From NCBI RefSeq assembly GCF_927798095.1, contig NZ_CAKMMF010000004.1, positions 124,001 through 188,000 of the forward strand: a DNA stretch of 64,000 bases, read 5' to 3'. The notes under the pieces were generated by a model that was not told where the DNA came from, searched no databases, and saw only the letters and a program-made list of their open reading frames with translations. The stretch is from Paenibacillus plantiphilus. Lineage in GTDB: Bacteria > Bacillota > Bacilli > Paenibacillales > Paenibacillaceae. Made by a program: the position numbers and the translations under genes. How positions within the stretch are numbered: position 1 is the first letter of the stretch; each line of letters opens with the position of its first letter. Below are positions 45,095 through 55,251 of this stretch, piece after piece.

Positions 45095-45990
45095 TGCTCA
45101 TTCCCCCGTAATCTCGAATCTTCCATAATCAGTCGACTAAGACAGTCCGCTATGATGCGACCAGCGGTTTTGGGAGCGACGATTCCTGGTAGACCGGGGG
45201 CGAGCAACGCTTTAATGCCCCGCTTCTCTGCAAAGCGAAAGTCCGTTCCGCCCGGCTTTGAAGCGAGGTCGATAATGACCGCTCGCGAGGGCAAATTTGC
45301 GATAATTTGCGCTGTGACTATCATAGTCGGAATTGTATTAAAAAGCAAGTCGATATTACTCACAACCTGTGGCAGTTGCTTCACATAGAAAGGCTCGAAG
45401 CCCATCTCATCCGCCCTTGCATAATGCTCCTCGCGACGCACGCCAACCTTCACTTTAGCCCCTAATCCTCTCAGCGTTCGGGCGAGTGTCAGCCCTGTCC
45501 GTCCAAGTCCAAGCACCATGCAGATCGAACCGTGGATCGTAATGTCCGTGTGCTGGATAGCCATCATAACGGCCCCTTCTGCCGTTGGAATGGAATTATA
45601 GATTGCGACATCGTCCCGGTCAAACAGCTCAATCAGACCAATACCGTGCTTGTCGCACAGCTGACGCAAGTAGGGCTTCGCCATTCCTGTGTAAACTGTA
45701 CAATGCTTGGGAAGCAGTCCGATATGCTCATCAGTCAGTACAAGCTCCCGATCACTGAACACAGCGATGATCTTCCCCTCATCGTCTGTTCCTACCGCTG
45801 GCAGAATGAGTGCATCTGCGCCTCGAAACAAATCATCGCTCATCTCGGCGCGGATCGCACCGTCCAGCGGAGTATGGAGCTGTTCGAAGCCCGCAACCGT
45901 AACAATCGAGTCAAGCTCAGTCAGCTTGCGGATGACCTCAAGCTGGCGAGCATCACCTCCGAGAAGCACGACCTGAACTCCTGTCAGCAT
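45091..45990 (-). CDS. spoVFA: dipicolinate synthase subunit A
   Basis: SpoVFA/DpaA (299 aa), the NAD(P)-binding subunit of dipicolinate synthase, which oxidises the tetrahydrodipicolinate precursor. An N-terminal domain is followed by a Rossmann motif VLGLGRTGLTLARTL near residue 158 and APGLPGIVAPKTAGRI near the C-terminus. AAAGGAG precedes the ATG. It heads spoVFA-spoVFB-asd-dapG-dapA. Sigma-K control is expected from B. subtilis, but I could not identify a convincing sigma-K promoter in the 200 nt upstream. Confidence 0.96.
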   Translation of the reverse strand: MLTGVQVVLLGGDARQLEVIRKLTELDSIVTVAGFEQLHTPLDGAIRAEMSDDLFRGADALILPAVGTDDEGKIIAVFSDRELVLTDEHIGLLPKHCTVYTGMAKPYLRQLCDKHGIGLIELFDRDDVAIYNSIPTAEGAVMMAIQHTDITIHGSICMVLGLGRTGLTLARTLRGLGAKVKVGVRREEHYARADEMGFEPFYVKQLPQVVSNIDLLFNTIPTMIVTAQIIANLPSRAVIIDLASKPGGTDFRFAEKRGIKALLAPGLPGIVAPKTAGRIIADCLSRLIMEDSRLRGNEQ

Positions 45991-46113
45991 AGGCTGTCAC
46001 TCCTTTCATACTGCAATCGGATACCGCTGCCTTGCTGCGGCTCGATTGTCAGTCTGCCCATATGGATATAGACCATCTTATGCTTGCGCCCAGAACAGGG
46101 TGAAACTGAAATC

Positions 46114-46146
46114 AAAAAACACGCCCAGAGAGCCCCCGGGCGTGTT
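46114..46146 (-). terminator. intrinsic terminator downstream of dut
   Basis: AACACGCCC and GGGCGTGTT form a 9-bp GC-rich stem followed by TTTTTTGAT on the minus strand. Confidence 0.9.
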
Positions 46147-46190
46147 CATTTGTTTATATTTATTGAAATAAGTTGGTGCAATCTTTTTTT

Positions 46191-46634
46191 CTATACGCCT
46201 GTATGTCCAAATCCGCCCGCACCGCGCACCGTATCCGGAAGCTCATCGACCTCTGAGATCGATATGGCTGGAACAAGTCCGAAGAGCATTTGGGCGATCC
46301 GTTCGCCGCGTTCTATTGTGAAGGACTCCCCGCCAAGATTGACGAGCAGCACTTTAACCTCACCGCGATAATCGGCATCGATTGTGCCTGGTGAATTCAA
46401 GCATGTAACGCCATGCTTGTATGCAAGTCCGCTGCGCGGACGAATTTGCGCTTCAAGCTCGCCCGGCATAGCCATCGAGAAGCCTGTTGGAATCAGCTTT
46501 CTCTCTCCAGGAGACAATGTCACCGGCTCAGAGACCGCTGCATGCAGATCAAATCCAGCTGCCAATTCGGACATTTTGCGCGGCAGCTGAATATCCTCAT
46601 TGCCTGGCAAACGTTTAAACAATACTTGAAACAA
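46191..46634 (-). CDS. dut: dUTP diphosphatase
   Basis: Trimeric dUTPase (147 aa) that hydrolyses dUTP to dUMP. The five motifs are visible: [39 protein letters not shown] and [10 protein letters not shown]. The TTG at 46634 is preferred since GGGAGGG lies about 7 nt upstream; the protein then starts LFQVLFKRL as in relatives. The 5' end overlaps mlpA by about 20 nt. Confidence 0.93.
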   Translation of the reverse strand: MFQVLFKRLPGNEDIQLPRKMSELAAGFDLHAAVSEPVTLSPGERKLIPTGFSMAMPGELEAQIRPRSGLAYKHGVTCLNSPGTIDADYRGEVKVLLVNLGGESFTIERGERIAQMLFGLVPAISISEVDELPDTVRGAGGFGHTGV

Positions 46635-47880
46635 GACGATCCCTCCCAAGGTTCACAACTGCTTTGTCATTGCTGCCCACCATCGCTACTGCAAATGGTT
46701 GAGACAGCATTCGTTTCGTAACATCCGCTATATCTTTCATGCTGACAGAATCAATCCGCTCCAGCAGCTCATCCAGCGTATAGTGCTTGCCGAGCATCAG
46801 CTCGTTCTTGCCTAGACGGTTCATACGGCTGCTTGTGCTCTCAAGACTGAGAATCAGGCTGCCTTTAAGCTGCTCCTTGCCTCTGTGGAGCTCTTCCTCG
46901 CTAAGGCCTTTCGCGGCCAGATCATGCAGCTGCTCCATCGTGCAAGCAAGCACATCCTTAGATTGCTTGGGCGCTGTACCGGCATAGATGGTGAACAAGC
47001 CGCTGTCCGCATATGAGGTATGGTAGGAATAGACAGAATACGCCAAGCCGCGTTTCTCGCGAATTTCCTGGAATAGACGGGAGCTCATTCCGCCGCCAAT
47101 CGCATTGTTAAGCAGGATCATCGCATACAGCTGCGGATCAGCAATGGAGCAGCCTGGGAATGTCATACAGATGTGATTCTGCTCCGTCTTCTTCTTGTGG
47201 AACAAGTACTCGCCTTTGAACTGAGGCGCTGCGATAGCAGAGCCGGCTCCTGTACTCTTGTAAGACCCGAAATGCCTTTCCAACAGTTCCAGAAGCGCGC
47301 GCTCCTCTACATTGCCGGCAACGCTAATAACCGTGTTGTCGATTCTGTAGTTGTCCTTCATATATTGACGAAGAACGTCTCCATTCATCGCCGACAGCTT
47401 TTCCTCCAGGCCCAGTATGGAATAAGCCAGCGGATGGTCGCCATAAGACGCGCGTGAAGCTTCATCATGCACCTTGTCATCCGGGGTATCCTCGTACATT
47501 GCGATTTCTTCGAGAATGACATTTTTTTCTTTGGCAAGCTCGGTCTCATCGAATTGCGATTCGAAGAACATATCCGAGAGCGCGTCCACGGCAATCGGCA
47601 AATGCTGATCCAACACCTTGGCAAAATAACAGGTATACTCCTTCGCGGTAAAGGCGTTGACATTGCCCCCGATTCCATCAAACAGGTCAGCGATATCCTT
47701 TGCGCTGCGGCGAGCCGTGCCCTTAAACAGCATGTGCTCGATAAAATGCGAAATGCCGTTATTGTCCAGTGATTCGTTGCGCGACCCTGTTTTCACCCAA
47801 ATGCCGAATGCTACCGACCGAAATGTAGGAATGTATTCCACAACGACTCGTAATCCGTTGCTTAGTGTATAGTTATTCAC
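46615..47880 (-). CDS. mlpA: M16 family zinc peptidase (MlpA/YmxG)
   Basis: A 421-residue M16 peptidase with an intact zinc site HFIEHML near residue 45 and a downstream [18 protein letters not shown] segment. In B. subtilis the homologue YmxG/MlpA lies at the same locus and is associated with regulation of extracellular protease genes. AGGAGG lies 8 nt before the GTG start. It runs into dut with an overlap. Confidence 0.94.
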   Translation of the reverse strand: MNNYTLSNGLRVVVEYIPTFRSVAFGIWVKTGSRNESLDNNGISHFIEHMLFKGTARRSAKDIADLFDGIGGNVNAFTAKEYTCYFAKVLDQHLPIAVDALSDMFFESQFDETELAKEKNVILEEIAMYEDTPDDKVHDEASRASYGDHPLAYSILGLEEKLSAMNGDVLRQYMKDNYRIDNTVISVAGNVEERALLELLERHFGSYKSTGAGSAIAAPQFKGEYLFHKKKTEQNHICMTFPGCSIADPQLYAMILLNNAIGGGMSSRLFQEIREKRGLAYSVYSYHTSYADSGLFTIYAGTAPKQSKDVLACTMEQLHDLAAKGLSEEELHRGKEQLKGSLILSLESTSSRMNRLGKNELMLGKHYTLDELLERIDSVSMKDIADVTKRMLSQPFAVAMVGSNDKAVVNLGRDRLVSSIV

Positions 47881-47960
47881 CGCAGTTTCCTCCTAAGCGA
47901 TACCATTCTTTATCGTTCTAATAACACGGTTGAAAAATCAATGCTTTCACTATATCAAAA

Positions 47961-48956
47961 TTACAGCCCCGCCTCAACCAACGGCACTCTATTGGGCGAC
48001 AAGATTTCCGAAACAGTACCAAGCGAAAGACCCTTCTCTTTGATTGCCGCAATAATTCCTTCCAGCGCCTGGCTCGATGAATCAGTCGGATGCATAAGAA
48101 TAAGCGTGCCCGCTGATACGCGGCTTTTAATCTTATTGACAACTGTCCACGCCGGAGGGTGCTGCCAATCAACGGTATCCAGCGTCCACAGCACTGTTCG
48201 GAGTCCCTGCTCAGCTGCTACCTTTACCGTCATGCCATTATAAGCCCCTGAAGGAGGAGCGAACCAGTTATTGGTTACATTCAGCGTCGACTGAAGAAGC
48301 TTCTCTGTCTTGGCAATCTGCATATACGCAGCCTGGCGGTCAAGTTTGCTCATATCCGGGTGGGAATAAGCGTGGTTGGACATCTCGTGTCCATGTGCTT
48401 GAATATTGCGCGCAGCGTCCCCGTTCTTCTTGAGCCAAGAGCCATCCAGGAAAAATGTCGCCTTTACATTCTCCTTATCCAAGATCTTCAGCATCGGCTC
48501 CAAGTATTCATTGCCCCAAGCCACATTAATCATTAGCGCTGCCATCCGCTTATTCGGATTCCCTCTATATATGGGATGCTCGCCCAGGTCGGCCAGCTGC
48601 ACCTTTGGCGGAACCTCCCTGTATACGAAACGCAGTTGAGCATCCCGGGGAGAAGACAGCATCAGCCGGTATGTACGCTCCACATCTACTTCCAGACCGT
48701 TATAGCCCGGTATAGCTTTCCATATTCGATCCAATCTGGCGTCGACCGGAGCAATGCGATGTTTAACTGCTTCCGCCTCTATTCGCTCACGCAGCTCCCC
48801 ATTCTCATTTAGCTCCTCATTCATCCTCATAACGGATAGGGATTCACCTTGTTTAAGCGCCCAAACATAGGCCGCAATATTACCATTGAACCGGACGATC
48901 AGCAGCATCACACACATGGAGACAGCTATAATAAGAACTAATCTGAGCTTCATCAC
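47961..48956 (-). CDS. ylxY: polysaccharide deacetylase-like protein YlxY
   Basis: A 331-residue exported or anchored NodB-fold protein: transmembrane/signal segment (residues 4-22), helical region, then the deacetylase domain from about 140. The usual TFDDG catalytic motif is replaced by MINVAWGNEYL, while MSNHAYSHPD (metal His) and PPSGAYNG motifs remain. The loss of the first catalytic Asp suggests altered or no deacetylase activity, as in other YlxY proteins. It lies between pnp and mlpA. Confidence 0.9.
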   Translation of the reverse strand: MMKLRLVLIIAVSMCVMLLIVRFNGNIAAYVWALKQGESLSVMRMNEELNENGELRERIEAEAVKHRIAPVDARLDRIWKAIPGYNGLEVDVERTYRLMLSSPRDAQLRFVYREVPPKVQLADLGEHPIYRGNPNKRMAALMINVAWGNEYLEPMLKILDKENVKATFFLDGSWLKKNGDAARNIQAHGHEMSNHAYSHPDMSKLDRQAAYMQIAKTEKLLQSTLNVTNNWFAPPSGAYNGMTVKVAAEQGLRTVLWTLDTVDWQHPPAWTVVNKIKSRVSAGTLILMHPTDSSSQALEGIIAAIKEKGLSLGTVSEILSPNRVPLVEAGL

Positions 48957-49082
48957 TTCACCCCCCTCTCTTCATCCTATTATGGCTCGGACAACATTAT
49001 GAGGAGAGCGGGAAACAAAACAAAAAGTGGCCGCACAGGGACCGCCCCTGCCAGCCGCTTCGCTGACTGTAGCCGCTAAAGC

Positions 49083-49138
49083 AACGAGGCTGGTCCCATT
49101 CAAGTAGCAAGTCAGCTACTATTGGGGACAGCCTCGTT
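49083..49138 (-). terminator. large hairpin downstream of pnp
   Basis: AACGAGGCTG and CAGCCTCGTT pair over 10 bp, with an inner stem (GTAGC/GCTAC region). The T-tract is poor (GCTTTAGC), so it may also act as an RNA 3'-end protector. Confidence 0.6.
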
Positions 49139-49174
49139 ATTGATGCTTGTGGAGACGCTAGCAGCCGTCTCGTA

Positions 49175-51277
49175 CTATTGTTGTGCAGACACTTCTGAAG
49201 TCAGCACAGCTTTGCGTGACAAGTTAACACGGCCTTGTGCGTCGATTTCGGTTACTTTCACCGTAATTTGATCACCGATCTTAAGAACATCCTCAACCTT
49301 CGCTACCCGCTCAGTGGAAACCTGCGAAATATGGACGAGTCCATCCTTGTTCGGCAATATTTCGACGAAGCAGCCGAATTTCTCAATACGCTTAACCGTA
49401 CCCAGATAGATTTCACCGACGACTACCTCGCGCACGATACCTTCAATAATTTGCTTCGCGCGTTCGTTGGCCTCCGCGTTGGAGGAAGCGATGAACACGG
49501 TGCCGTCCTGCTCGATATCAATTTTGACGCCTGTTTCGTCAATGATTTTGTTAATGATCTTGCCGCCGGGCCCAATCACATCACGGATTTTGTCCGGGTT
49601 GATGTGAATGATGACAATCTTAGGCGCGTACTGGGACAGACTTTGGCGCGGCTGACTCATAACCTCTGTCATTTTGCCCAAAATATGCATACGGCCAACA
49701 CGAGCCTGCTCCAATGACTCCGTCAGAATCGCGCGGTTGATCCCATTGATTTTGATATCCATCTGGATCGCTGTTACGCCTGCCGGTGTTCCAGCTACCT
49801 TAAAGTCCATATCTCCCAAGTGATCTTCCATGCCCTGGATGTCCGACAGGATGGAGAAATGATCGCCGTCCTTGATCAGACCCATCGCTATGCCGGCAAC
49901 CGGCGCTTTAATCGGAACTCCGGCATCCATCATCGCAAGCGTGCTTGCACAGATACTTGCTTGGCTTGACGATCCGTTGGACTCCAATACTTCAGATACA
50001 AGACGAATCGTGTACGGGAAGTCCGTCTCCGAAGGAATAACCTTCGACAATGCACGTTCGCCGAGCGCACCATGACCGATCTCGCGGCGTCCTGGAGGAC
50101 GGAGCGGTCTAGCCTCGCCTACGCTGAACGGAGGGAAGTTGTAATGATGCATGAAACGCTTCGTCTCAGCAAGATCGATGCCATCCAAAATCTGCACATC
50201 GCCAAGCGCGCCAAGCGTACAAATGCTGAGCGCCTGTGTTTGGCCGCGTGTGAACAGACCTGAACCATGCGTGCGCGGAAGCAAGGAAACATCGCAATCA
50301 ATCGGACGGATTTCGTCCAGAGCTCGTCCATCAGGACGGACTTTATCATGCGTAATCAAGCGGCGCACTTCTTCCTTCACAATATCGTACAGAACTTCCT
50401 TCACATCGCCAAGCAGCTCAGGCGTTTCCGCATATTCCACCTCGAAATGAGCAACGGTATCGCCATTAACGACATCAATCGCTTCCTGACGAGCATGCTT
50501 CTCTGGGGTGCGAACCGCTTCCACCAGACGGCCCGATGCAAATGCGCGAACAGCGGCATTCACAGCTTCGTCTACCGCATGAAGCTTCACTTCCATCTTG
50601 TCCTTGCCAGCGAGCGATTGAAGCTCTTCTATAACAGCTATTATCTTCTTGATCTCGTCATGTCCGAACATAATCGCTTCCAGCATCACGGATTCTGGAA
50701 CCTCGTTCGCTTCAGCCTCAACCATCATGATCGCTTCTTTTGTACCGGATACAACGACAGCAATATCGCTTTTTCCCTCTTGCTCAATTGTCGGGTTAAT
50801 GATGAATTGTCCGTCAACACGGCCTACTGCCACGCCGCCGATGGGGCCGTTGAACGGCAAATCGGAGATGGAGAGCGCTGCAGACGCACCAATCATCGCT
50901 GCCATTTCTGGCGAGCAATCCTGATCCACACTCATAACGATATTGGCAACCTGTACTTCATAGCGGAAGCCATCCGGGAACAGGGGGCGAATCGGGCGGT
51001 CCGTAAGCCGGCTCGCAAGAATAGCCTTCTCGCTTGGGCGGCCTTCACGTTTAATAAAGCCTCCAGGAATTTTACCAACCGCGTAGAGACGTTCCTCATA
51101 ATTAACGGTAAGCGGGAAAAAATCCAGGTTTTTAGGCTCGCTGGACGAAACAACGGTACACAATACGACTGTCTCGCCATATTTCACCGTTACAGCGGCG
51201 TTGGCTTGCTTGGCAAGGCGTCCCGTCTCAAGAACAAGCGGGCGTCCGCCAAGCGTCATTTCCACACGATGCAGCAT
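49175..51277 (-). CDS. pnp: polyribonucleotide nucleotidyltransferase (PNPase)
   Basis: A 700-residue PNPase, the trimeric 3'-to-5' phosphorolytic exoribonuclease. Two RNase PH domains (N-terminal, and [12 protein letters not shown] onward), a KH domain ([22 protein letters not shown], near 560-580) and an S1 domain ([26 protein letters not shown]) are in the standard order. The ATG at 51277 is chosen: AGGAGGA lies 5 nt upstream, within a longer in-frame extension. A hairpin with T-tract lies about 100 nt before the start. Confidence 0.97.
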   Translation of the reverse strand: MLHRVEMTLGGRPLVLETGRLAKQANAAVTVKYGETVVLCTVVSSSEPKNLDFFPLTVNYEERLYAVGKIPGGFIKREGRPSEKAILASRLTDRPIRPLFPDGFRYEVQVANIVMSVDQDCSPEMAAMIGASAALSISDLPFNGPIGGVAVGRVDGQFIINPTIEQEGKSDIAVVVSGTKEAIMMVEAEANEVPESVMLEAIMFGHDEIKKIIAVIEELQSLAGKDKMEVKLHAVDEAVNAAVRAFASGRLVEAVRTPEKHARQEAIDVVNGDTVAHFEVEYAETPELLGDVKEVLYDIVKEEVRRLITHDKVRPDGRALDEIRPIDCDVSLLPRTHGSGLFTRGQTQALSICTLGALGDVQILDGIDLAETKRFMHHYNFPPFSVGEARPLRPPGRREIGHGALGERALSKVIPSETDFPYTIRLVSEVLESNGSSSQASICASTLAMMDAGVPIKAPVAGIAMGLIKDGDHFSILSDIQGMEDHLGDMDFKVAGTPAGVTAIQMDIKINGINRAILTESLEQARVGRMHILGKMTEVMSQPRQSLSQYAPKIVIIHINPDKIRDVIGPGGKIINKIIDETGVKIDIEQDGTVFIASSNAEANERAKQIIEGIVREVVVGEIYLGTVKRIEKFGCFVEILPNKDGLVHISQVSTERVAKVEDVLKIGDQITVKVTEIDAQGRVNLSRKAVLTSEVSAQQ

Positions 51278-51374
51278 AGAACTCCTCCTCATTGAAGCCA
51301 GCATGACGCATCTATTGCGTTCTGGCTTGTAGTCTTATCTTGTTTTACATGTTCTATATAAGAGATAAAAGAAA

Positions 51375-51390
51375 AGCTCCGATTGGAGCT
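51375..51390 (-). terminator. short terminator-like hairpin upstream of pnp
   Basis: AGCTCC-AATC-GGAGCT followed by TTTCTTTTAT on the minus strand, between rpsO and pnp. It could terminate rpsO read-through or attenuate pnp. Confidence 0.5.
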
Positions 51391-51473
51391 GTTCCTGACA
51401 TTCATTTGCTTGGGCGCATATCTTATGTAAATCCTGATCTGTCGCGATAACGCATGCATTCCGGTATTTTTAC

Positions 51474-51543
51474 AAAAAGCAACCCGGAGCAGCCACCCGG
51501 ATAACCCCGGACGGCTGAACAACCAGGTTGCTTCTAGACCGCA
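51474..51543 (-). terminator. intrinsic terminator downstream of rpsO
   Basis: AGCAACC(T)GG and CC(G)GGTTGCT pair at the base, with an inner CAGCC/GGCTG and CCGG stem, then TTTTTG on the minus strand. Confidence 0.8.
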
Positions 51544-51547
51544 TCTC

Positions 51548-51817
51548 TTATCGGCGAAGACCGAGCTTCTCGATCAATGCGCTATAACGTCTTACGTCTT
51601 TGTTCTTCAGGTATGCCAGCAATTTACGGCGTTGACCTACCATCTTGAGCAAACCGCGACGGGAGTGATGATCTTTCTTGTGCTCCCGAAAGTGATCCGT
51701 CAACTTGACGATGTTATGCGTCAGGATAGCGATTTGAACTTCCGGTGAACCCGTATCGTTCGCATGCGTCTTGTGCTCATCAATCAGTTGTTGCTTACGC
51801 TCTTGTGTTAATGCCAT
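51548..51817 (-). CDS. rpsO: 30S ribosomal protein S15
   Basis: An 89-residue S15 with the family signature ([44 protein letters not shown]). It binds 16S rRNA early in 30S assembly. AGAAGGAGGTGA precedes the ATG. A long stem-loop in its leader is a candidate S15 autoregulatory element. It is followed by its terminator and pnp, as usual. Confidence 0.98.
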   Translation of the reverse strand: MALTQERKQQLIDEHKTHANDTGSPEVQIAILTHNIVKLTDHFREHKKDHHSRRGLLKMVGQRRKLLAYLKNKDVRRYSALIEKLGLRR

Positions 51818-51846
51818 CCTTGTTCACCTCCTTCTAATCATAATCG

Positions 51847-51893
51847 CCATTAGCCTCGCCTCCGTCGGTGAGAACGGACAGGCCAAGCTAAGG
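51847..51893 (-). promoter_or_regulatory. candidate S15 leader stem-loop upstream of rpsO
   Basis: On the minus strand TTAGC...GCCT..CCGT pairs with ACGG-AGGC...GCTAA around an 8-nt loop, giving an interrupted 13-bp stem extended by CC/GG. It lies about 30 nt before the rpsO Shine-Dalgarno. S15 represses its own mRNA in many bacteria through leader structures. Confidence 0.5.
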
Positions 51894-51979
51894 TTCTCTG
51901 CGGATGAAATGATAGCAAGTCATCACGCAACGTCTAAGAGTATATCATACCCATCTATAAGAAGTAAATGGAGTCGTAA

Positions 51980-52939
51980 TTATTTGTAAGCAGAAAGCAC
52001 TTCTCTCGCTTGCAGAGCATCCGAATTGATTTGCGCGATCAGTTCATCAATGGAGCCGAACTTCTTCTCCTTGCGGAGAAACGAAATGAATCGAATCGTC
52101 AAGCTCTGTCCATATAGATCGCTGTTAAAGTCGAATAAATGGGCTTCCATCACCGGCTTGGGCAGTTGATCATGAAAAGTGGGCTTCACCCCAATATTCA
52201 ATACGCCTGAGATTCGCTTCCCCTTCACTTCAGCCATTATGGCATAGACGCCCTGCCTGGGCATCACATACGCTGCTTCCGGCTCTATGTTGGCCGTCGG
52301 ATAACCGATTGTGCGACCTCTGCCTTCGCCATGAACTACAGTTCCGCGAATCGCATACGGCTCGCCGAGAAGCTGCTCCGCTGTCTCCGGCTGCCCTTCT
52401 GCCAGCGCCTCACGAATATGCGTGCTGCTCACTTTCCGATCATTCAACATAAGCGGCTCAACAATCTCGACAGCAATATCCGGCTGGCCCAAAGCCCGCA
52501 ATGTATCCGTCTTGCCCGCTCCCCGCGACCCGAACGAGAAATCAAAGCCAACAATCGCTTTCTTTACCGCAAGCGGACGCAGCACATCATCCACAAACTC
52601 TGAAGGAGACACTGCGGCAAATGCGATGTCAAAATGAACGACGTAGACGATGTCAACGCCAAGGCGGCGGAATCGCTCTACCTTCTCATCCAGCGGAGTC
52701 AGGCAGGTTACATACTGTTCGCCCTGTCCCAGAACTTCCTTGGGATGAGGATGAAAGGTCATCACCGCAGATTGCAAGCCAGCGACGCGAGCAGCTTCAA
52801 CGGCACGTCGGATCACATTTTGATGGCCCCGATGCACCCCATCGAAATGACCGATGGCAAGTGTTTTCGGCACAGCCTCAATGGCTGGCGCATGTGCGGT
52901 TAAGGGATATTGCAATGGGATGATTTCCACTTCTGTCAC
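51980..52939 (-). CDS. ribF: bifunctional riboflavin kinase/FAD synthetase
   Basis: A 319-residue RibF (RibC in B. subtilis) making FMN and FAD. The N-terminal FAD synthetase (nucleotidyltransferase) domain has AIGHFDGVHRGHQNVI near residue 29 and SSTHIREALAEGQ near 165. The C-terminal riboflavin kinase domain has GRGRTIGYPTANIEP near 207. The start is GTG; a second GTG at 52930 has better spacing from AGGT and could be used instead. It follows truB by 25 nt. Confidence 0.95.
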   Translation of the reverse strand: MTEVEIIPLQYPLTAHAPAIEAVPKTLAIGHFDGVHRGHQNVIRRAVEAARVAGLQSAVMTFHPHPKEVLGQGEQYVTCLTPLDEKVERFRRLGVDIVYVVHFDIAFAAVSPSEFVDDVLRPLAVKKAIVGFDFSFGSRGAGKTDTLRALGQPDIAVEIVEPLMLNDRKVSSTHIREALAEGQPETAEQLLGEPYAIRGTVVHGEGRGRTIGYPTANIEPEAAYVMPRQGVYAIMAEVKGKRISGVLNIGVKPTFHDQLPKPVMEAHLFDFNSDLYGQSLTIRFISFLRKEKKFGSIDELIAQINSDALQAREVLSAYK

Positions 52940-52964
52940 ACCTGCTTCGTAAGCTTTGCATTAT

Positions 52965-53882
52965 TTAGACGGGCGTAAAAACTTTTACTGCTTTAAGAGA
53001 GGCTGTACTCTTCTCCACCTCGAACAGTCCCAGAAAGAGGCCGTCCTCCCCATACAAGCGGATAAGCTCGTCCATATGTGCCGGCTGCAAGCCATTCACA
53101 CGCGCAAGCGGCACCCGCTTGCCCTGAAAGGCCTGCTTCGCTGTCTCCAGCTCTACGCTGCCGGAAGGAAGATAGTCCAGCGCCCGATCAGAAGGGATCA
53201 GATGCGCTTCAAGCTCACCGTTTGCCTGCAACTGTTCAATTTCCTCCAACGTCAAGCAATTCTCCTCGGTGAACCCAGCCGACATCGTGCGGGTCAGCTT
53301 CGCCATTGCGGCTGGTACACCCAGCGCTTTGCCGATATCCACGCACAACGTTCTAATATAAGTTCCTTTGGAGCAGGTAACAGAGAAAGAGATTCGAGGA
53401 TGCGGCACGTCAAGCTCAAGCTGCCCCAGCTCCAGCTGGTGAATTGTTACTTGACGCGACTTGCGCTCGATGACCTGACCTTCCCTGGCCAGCTCATACA
53501 GCCGTTTGCCATCCACCTTCACTGCGGAATACATCGGCGGTATCTGATCGATAACACCAACAAAGGAAGCCAACACGCGGCGGATATCCGACTCCGAAAT
53601 GACGACCTCCGGCACTTCCGCAATAATATTACCGGTCAAGTCCTCCGTATCCGTAGCCACTCCAAGCTGCAGCACCGCTTCATAGGCTTTGGGACGCTCC
53701 TGCAAATACTCAACCATCCGTGTGGAACGGCCAATGCAAAGCGGCAGCACGCCGGTCACCTCTGGATCAAGCGTGCCCGTGTGTCCGATGCGCTTTACAC
53801 GCAGCAGCCCCCTTGCTTTGGCAACGACGTCATGCGAGGTCCAACCCGCTGGCTTCCAGACAGCCAGAATTCCATCCATCAT
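52965..53882 (-). CDS. truB: tRNA pseudouridine(55) synthase
   Basis: TruB (305 aa), which makes pseudouridine-55 in the T-loop of tRNAs. GILAVWKPAGWTSHDVV opens the protein. The catalytic Asp lies in IGHTGTLDPEVTGVLPLCIG near residue 39. A PUA-like region ends it. The start overlaps the nrnA stop by 4 nt, so translation is coupled. Confidence 0.96.
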   Translation of the reverse strand: MMDGILAVWKPAGWTSHDVVAKARGLLRVKRIGHTGTLDPEVTGVLPLCIGRSTRMVEYLQERPKAYEAVLQLGVATDTEDLTGNIIAEVPEVVISESDIRRVLASFVGVIDQIPPMYSAVKVDGKRLYELAREGQVIERKSRQVTIHQLELGQLELDVPHPRISFSVTCSKGTYIRTLCVDIGKALGVPAAMAKLTRTMSAGFTEENCLTLEEIEQLQANGELEAHLIPSDRALDYLPSGSVELETAKQAFQGKRVPLARVNGLQPAHMDELIRLYGEDGLFLGLFEVEKSTASLKAVKVFTPV

Positions 53883-54889
53883 GACTCCAGCGCCTCGCTT
53901 ACCGACTTCACCAGCCGCGTCATGGCATCTGCAATGGGGCCGTCCAAGCGGCAGCCTGCTGCCCGAATATGTCCGCCGCCGCCAAATGCCTGCGCGATTG
54001 CCGCTACATCGGCCACGCCTGCTGAACGCATGCTGACCTTGACATCGCCATTATCTGTTTCCTTGAATAGAATTCCGACTTCAACGCCTTCAACATTGCG
54101 GGCATAGTTGACGAGACCTTCCAGATCATCGCCTACTGCCCCTGTCTCCGCCATATCCGCCTTATTGATATACAGCCATGCGATTCTATTATCATCGGAG
54201 AATGAGAGCCGGTTCAAACCACGCTGCAGCAGCAAGAGCTGAGATTTCGTCATCCGCTCCAGCAGATGATCGGCAATCCAGTGACCCTCGACACCATGTT
54301 CCAGCATCTGGGAAGCAATGCGCATAACGGACGGATTCGTATTGGCATAACGAAATCCTCCCGTATCCGTAAGCAGCCCCGTATAAACTCCTGTTGCCGC
54401 TTCTCTGTCAAAGGCAACACCCGCATGAACGATGAGATCATACAAAATCTCCGCCGTAGCTGCCGCATCCGTACGGATCAGATTAACGGAGCCAAAACCG
54501 TCATTAGTGGGGTGATGATCGATATTCAGCAGCTGGGCACCCTCTGCGAATGCATCGGAAACGCGGCCGATACGCCTGAAATCGGCGCAATCGACCGCGA
54601 TTATCCGATCATACGCGGCAAGGGATTCCTGCTCGTTATAGATACTAATTGAAGCTGCTCCATCCAGATAGGCGAGCCTCACAGGGACAGCTCCCTCGTT
54701 AATAAGAACGGCTTCTTTGCCAAGCTGCCTCAGCAGCCATCCTATAACCAAGGTCGAGCTTATGGCATCGCCGTCAGGCTGAACATGGGACACAACGAGA
54801 AAGCGTTCCCCGCCTTGTATGAACGATAGCGCGTCCTCCAGCTTATTCTCATAAGCTGGAGTGGACGCGGAATGATGCACCGCCGACAT
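53879..54889 (-). CDS. nrnA: DHH/DHHA1 phosphoesterase, NrnA-type
   Basis: A 336-residue DHH-family phosphoesterase resembling NrnA (oligoribonuclease and pAp phosphatase). Motifs: VVSHVQPDGDAISS (residue 32 on), IIAVDCADFRRIG, LNIDHHPTNDGFG near 123, and the DHHA1 motif AFGGGGHIRAAGCRLDG near 303. It degrades short RNA oligonucleotides, completing the work of PNPase, RNase J and RNase Y. Placement between rbfA and truB is seen in Paenibacillus and other Firmicutes. The start overlaps the rbfA stop by one base. Confidence 0.92.
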   Translation of the reverse strand: MSAVHHSASTPAYENKLEDALSFIQGGERFLVVSHVQPDGDAISSTLVIGWLLRQLGKEAVLINEGAVPVRLAYLDGAASISIYNEQESLAAYDRIIAVDCADFRRIGRVSDAFAEGAQLLNIDHHPTNDGFGSVNLIRTDAAATAEILYDLIVHAGVAFDREAATGVYTGLLTDTGGFRYANTNPSVMRIASQMLEHGVEGHWIADHLLERMTKSQLLLLQRGLNRLSFSDDNRIAWLYINKADMAETGAVGDDLEGLVNYARNVEGVEVGILFKETDNGDVKVSMRSAGVADVAAIAQAFGGGGHIRAAGCRLDGPIADAMTRLVKSVSEALES

Positions 54890-55245
54890 TATTGACCACC
54901 GCTGCCGCTATTGATTTGCTCCAATAGCGATTCGATCCGGCTGCCGTATTCAATGCTGCTGTCGAACTTGAAGATCAACTCAGGCGTATGACGGAAGCGA
55001 ATTCGCTTGCCAAGCTCGGAACGAATAAAGCCCGCTCCTCGCGCCAATGCCTTCAGTGTCTCTTCCTTCTGTTCATCACTGCCCAGCACGCTCAGGAAGA
55101 TGCGCGCTTGTGACAGATCGTTCGTCATCTCAACACCCGTTACCGTAATGAAACCGATGCGGGGATCTTTCAGCTCCTGTTGAATAATGACGCTTAATTC
55201 CTTCTTAATTTGTTCGCCTACACGTCCTACGCGAATTTTGGCCAT
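54889..55245 (-). CDS. rbfA: 30S ribosome-binding factor RbfA
   Basis: RbfA (118 aa), a cold-shock-related maturation factor for the 16S rRNA 5' end. It shows [28 protein letters not shown] and [33 protein letters not shown] lies before the ATG. It follows infB by 6 nt. The ylxP gene found here in B. subtilis is absent. Confidence 0.96.
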   Translation of the reverse strand: MAKIRVGRVGEQIKKELSVIIQQELKDPRIGFITVTGVEMTNDLSQARIFLSVLGSDEQKEETLKALARGAGFIRSELGKRIRFRHTPELIFKFDSSIEYGSRIESLLEQINSGSGGQ

Positions 55246-55251
55246 AGGTAA

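Noticed and set aside
46000-46110. Sigma-K promoter for spoVFA
   Set aside because: Control by sigma-K is expected from B. subtilis, but no sequence upstream gave a convincing match to both AC and CATAnnnTA elements.
52956-54107. 383-codon plus-strand open frame opposite truB and nrnA
   Set aside because: It spans two well-identified minus-strand genes and their junction; composition is that of an antisense shadow.
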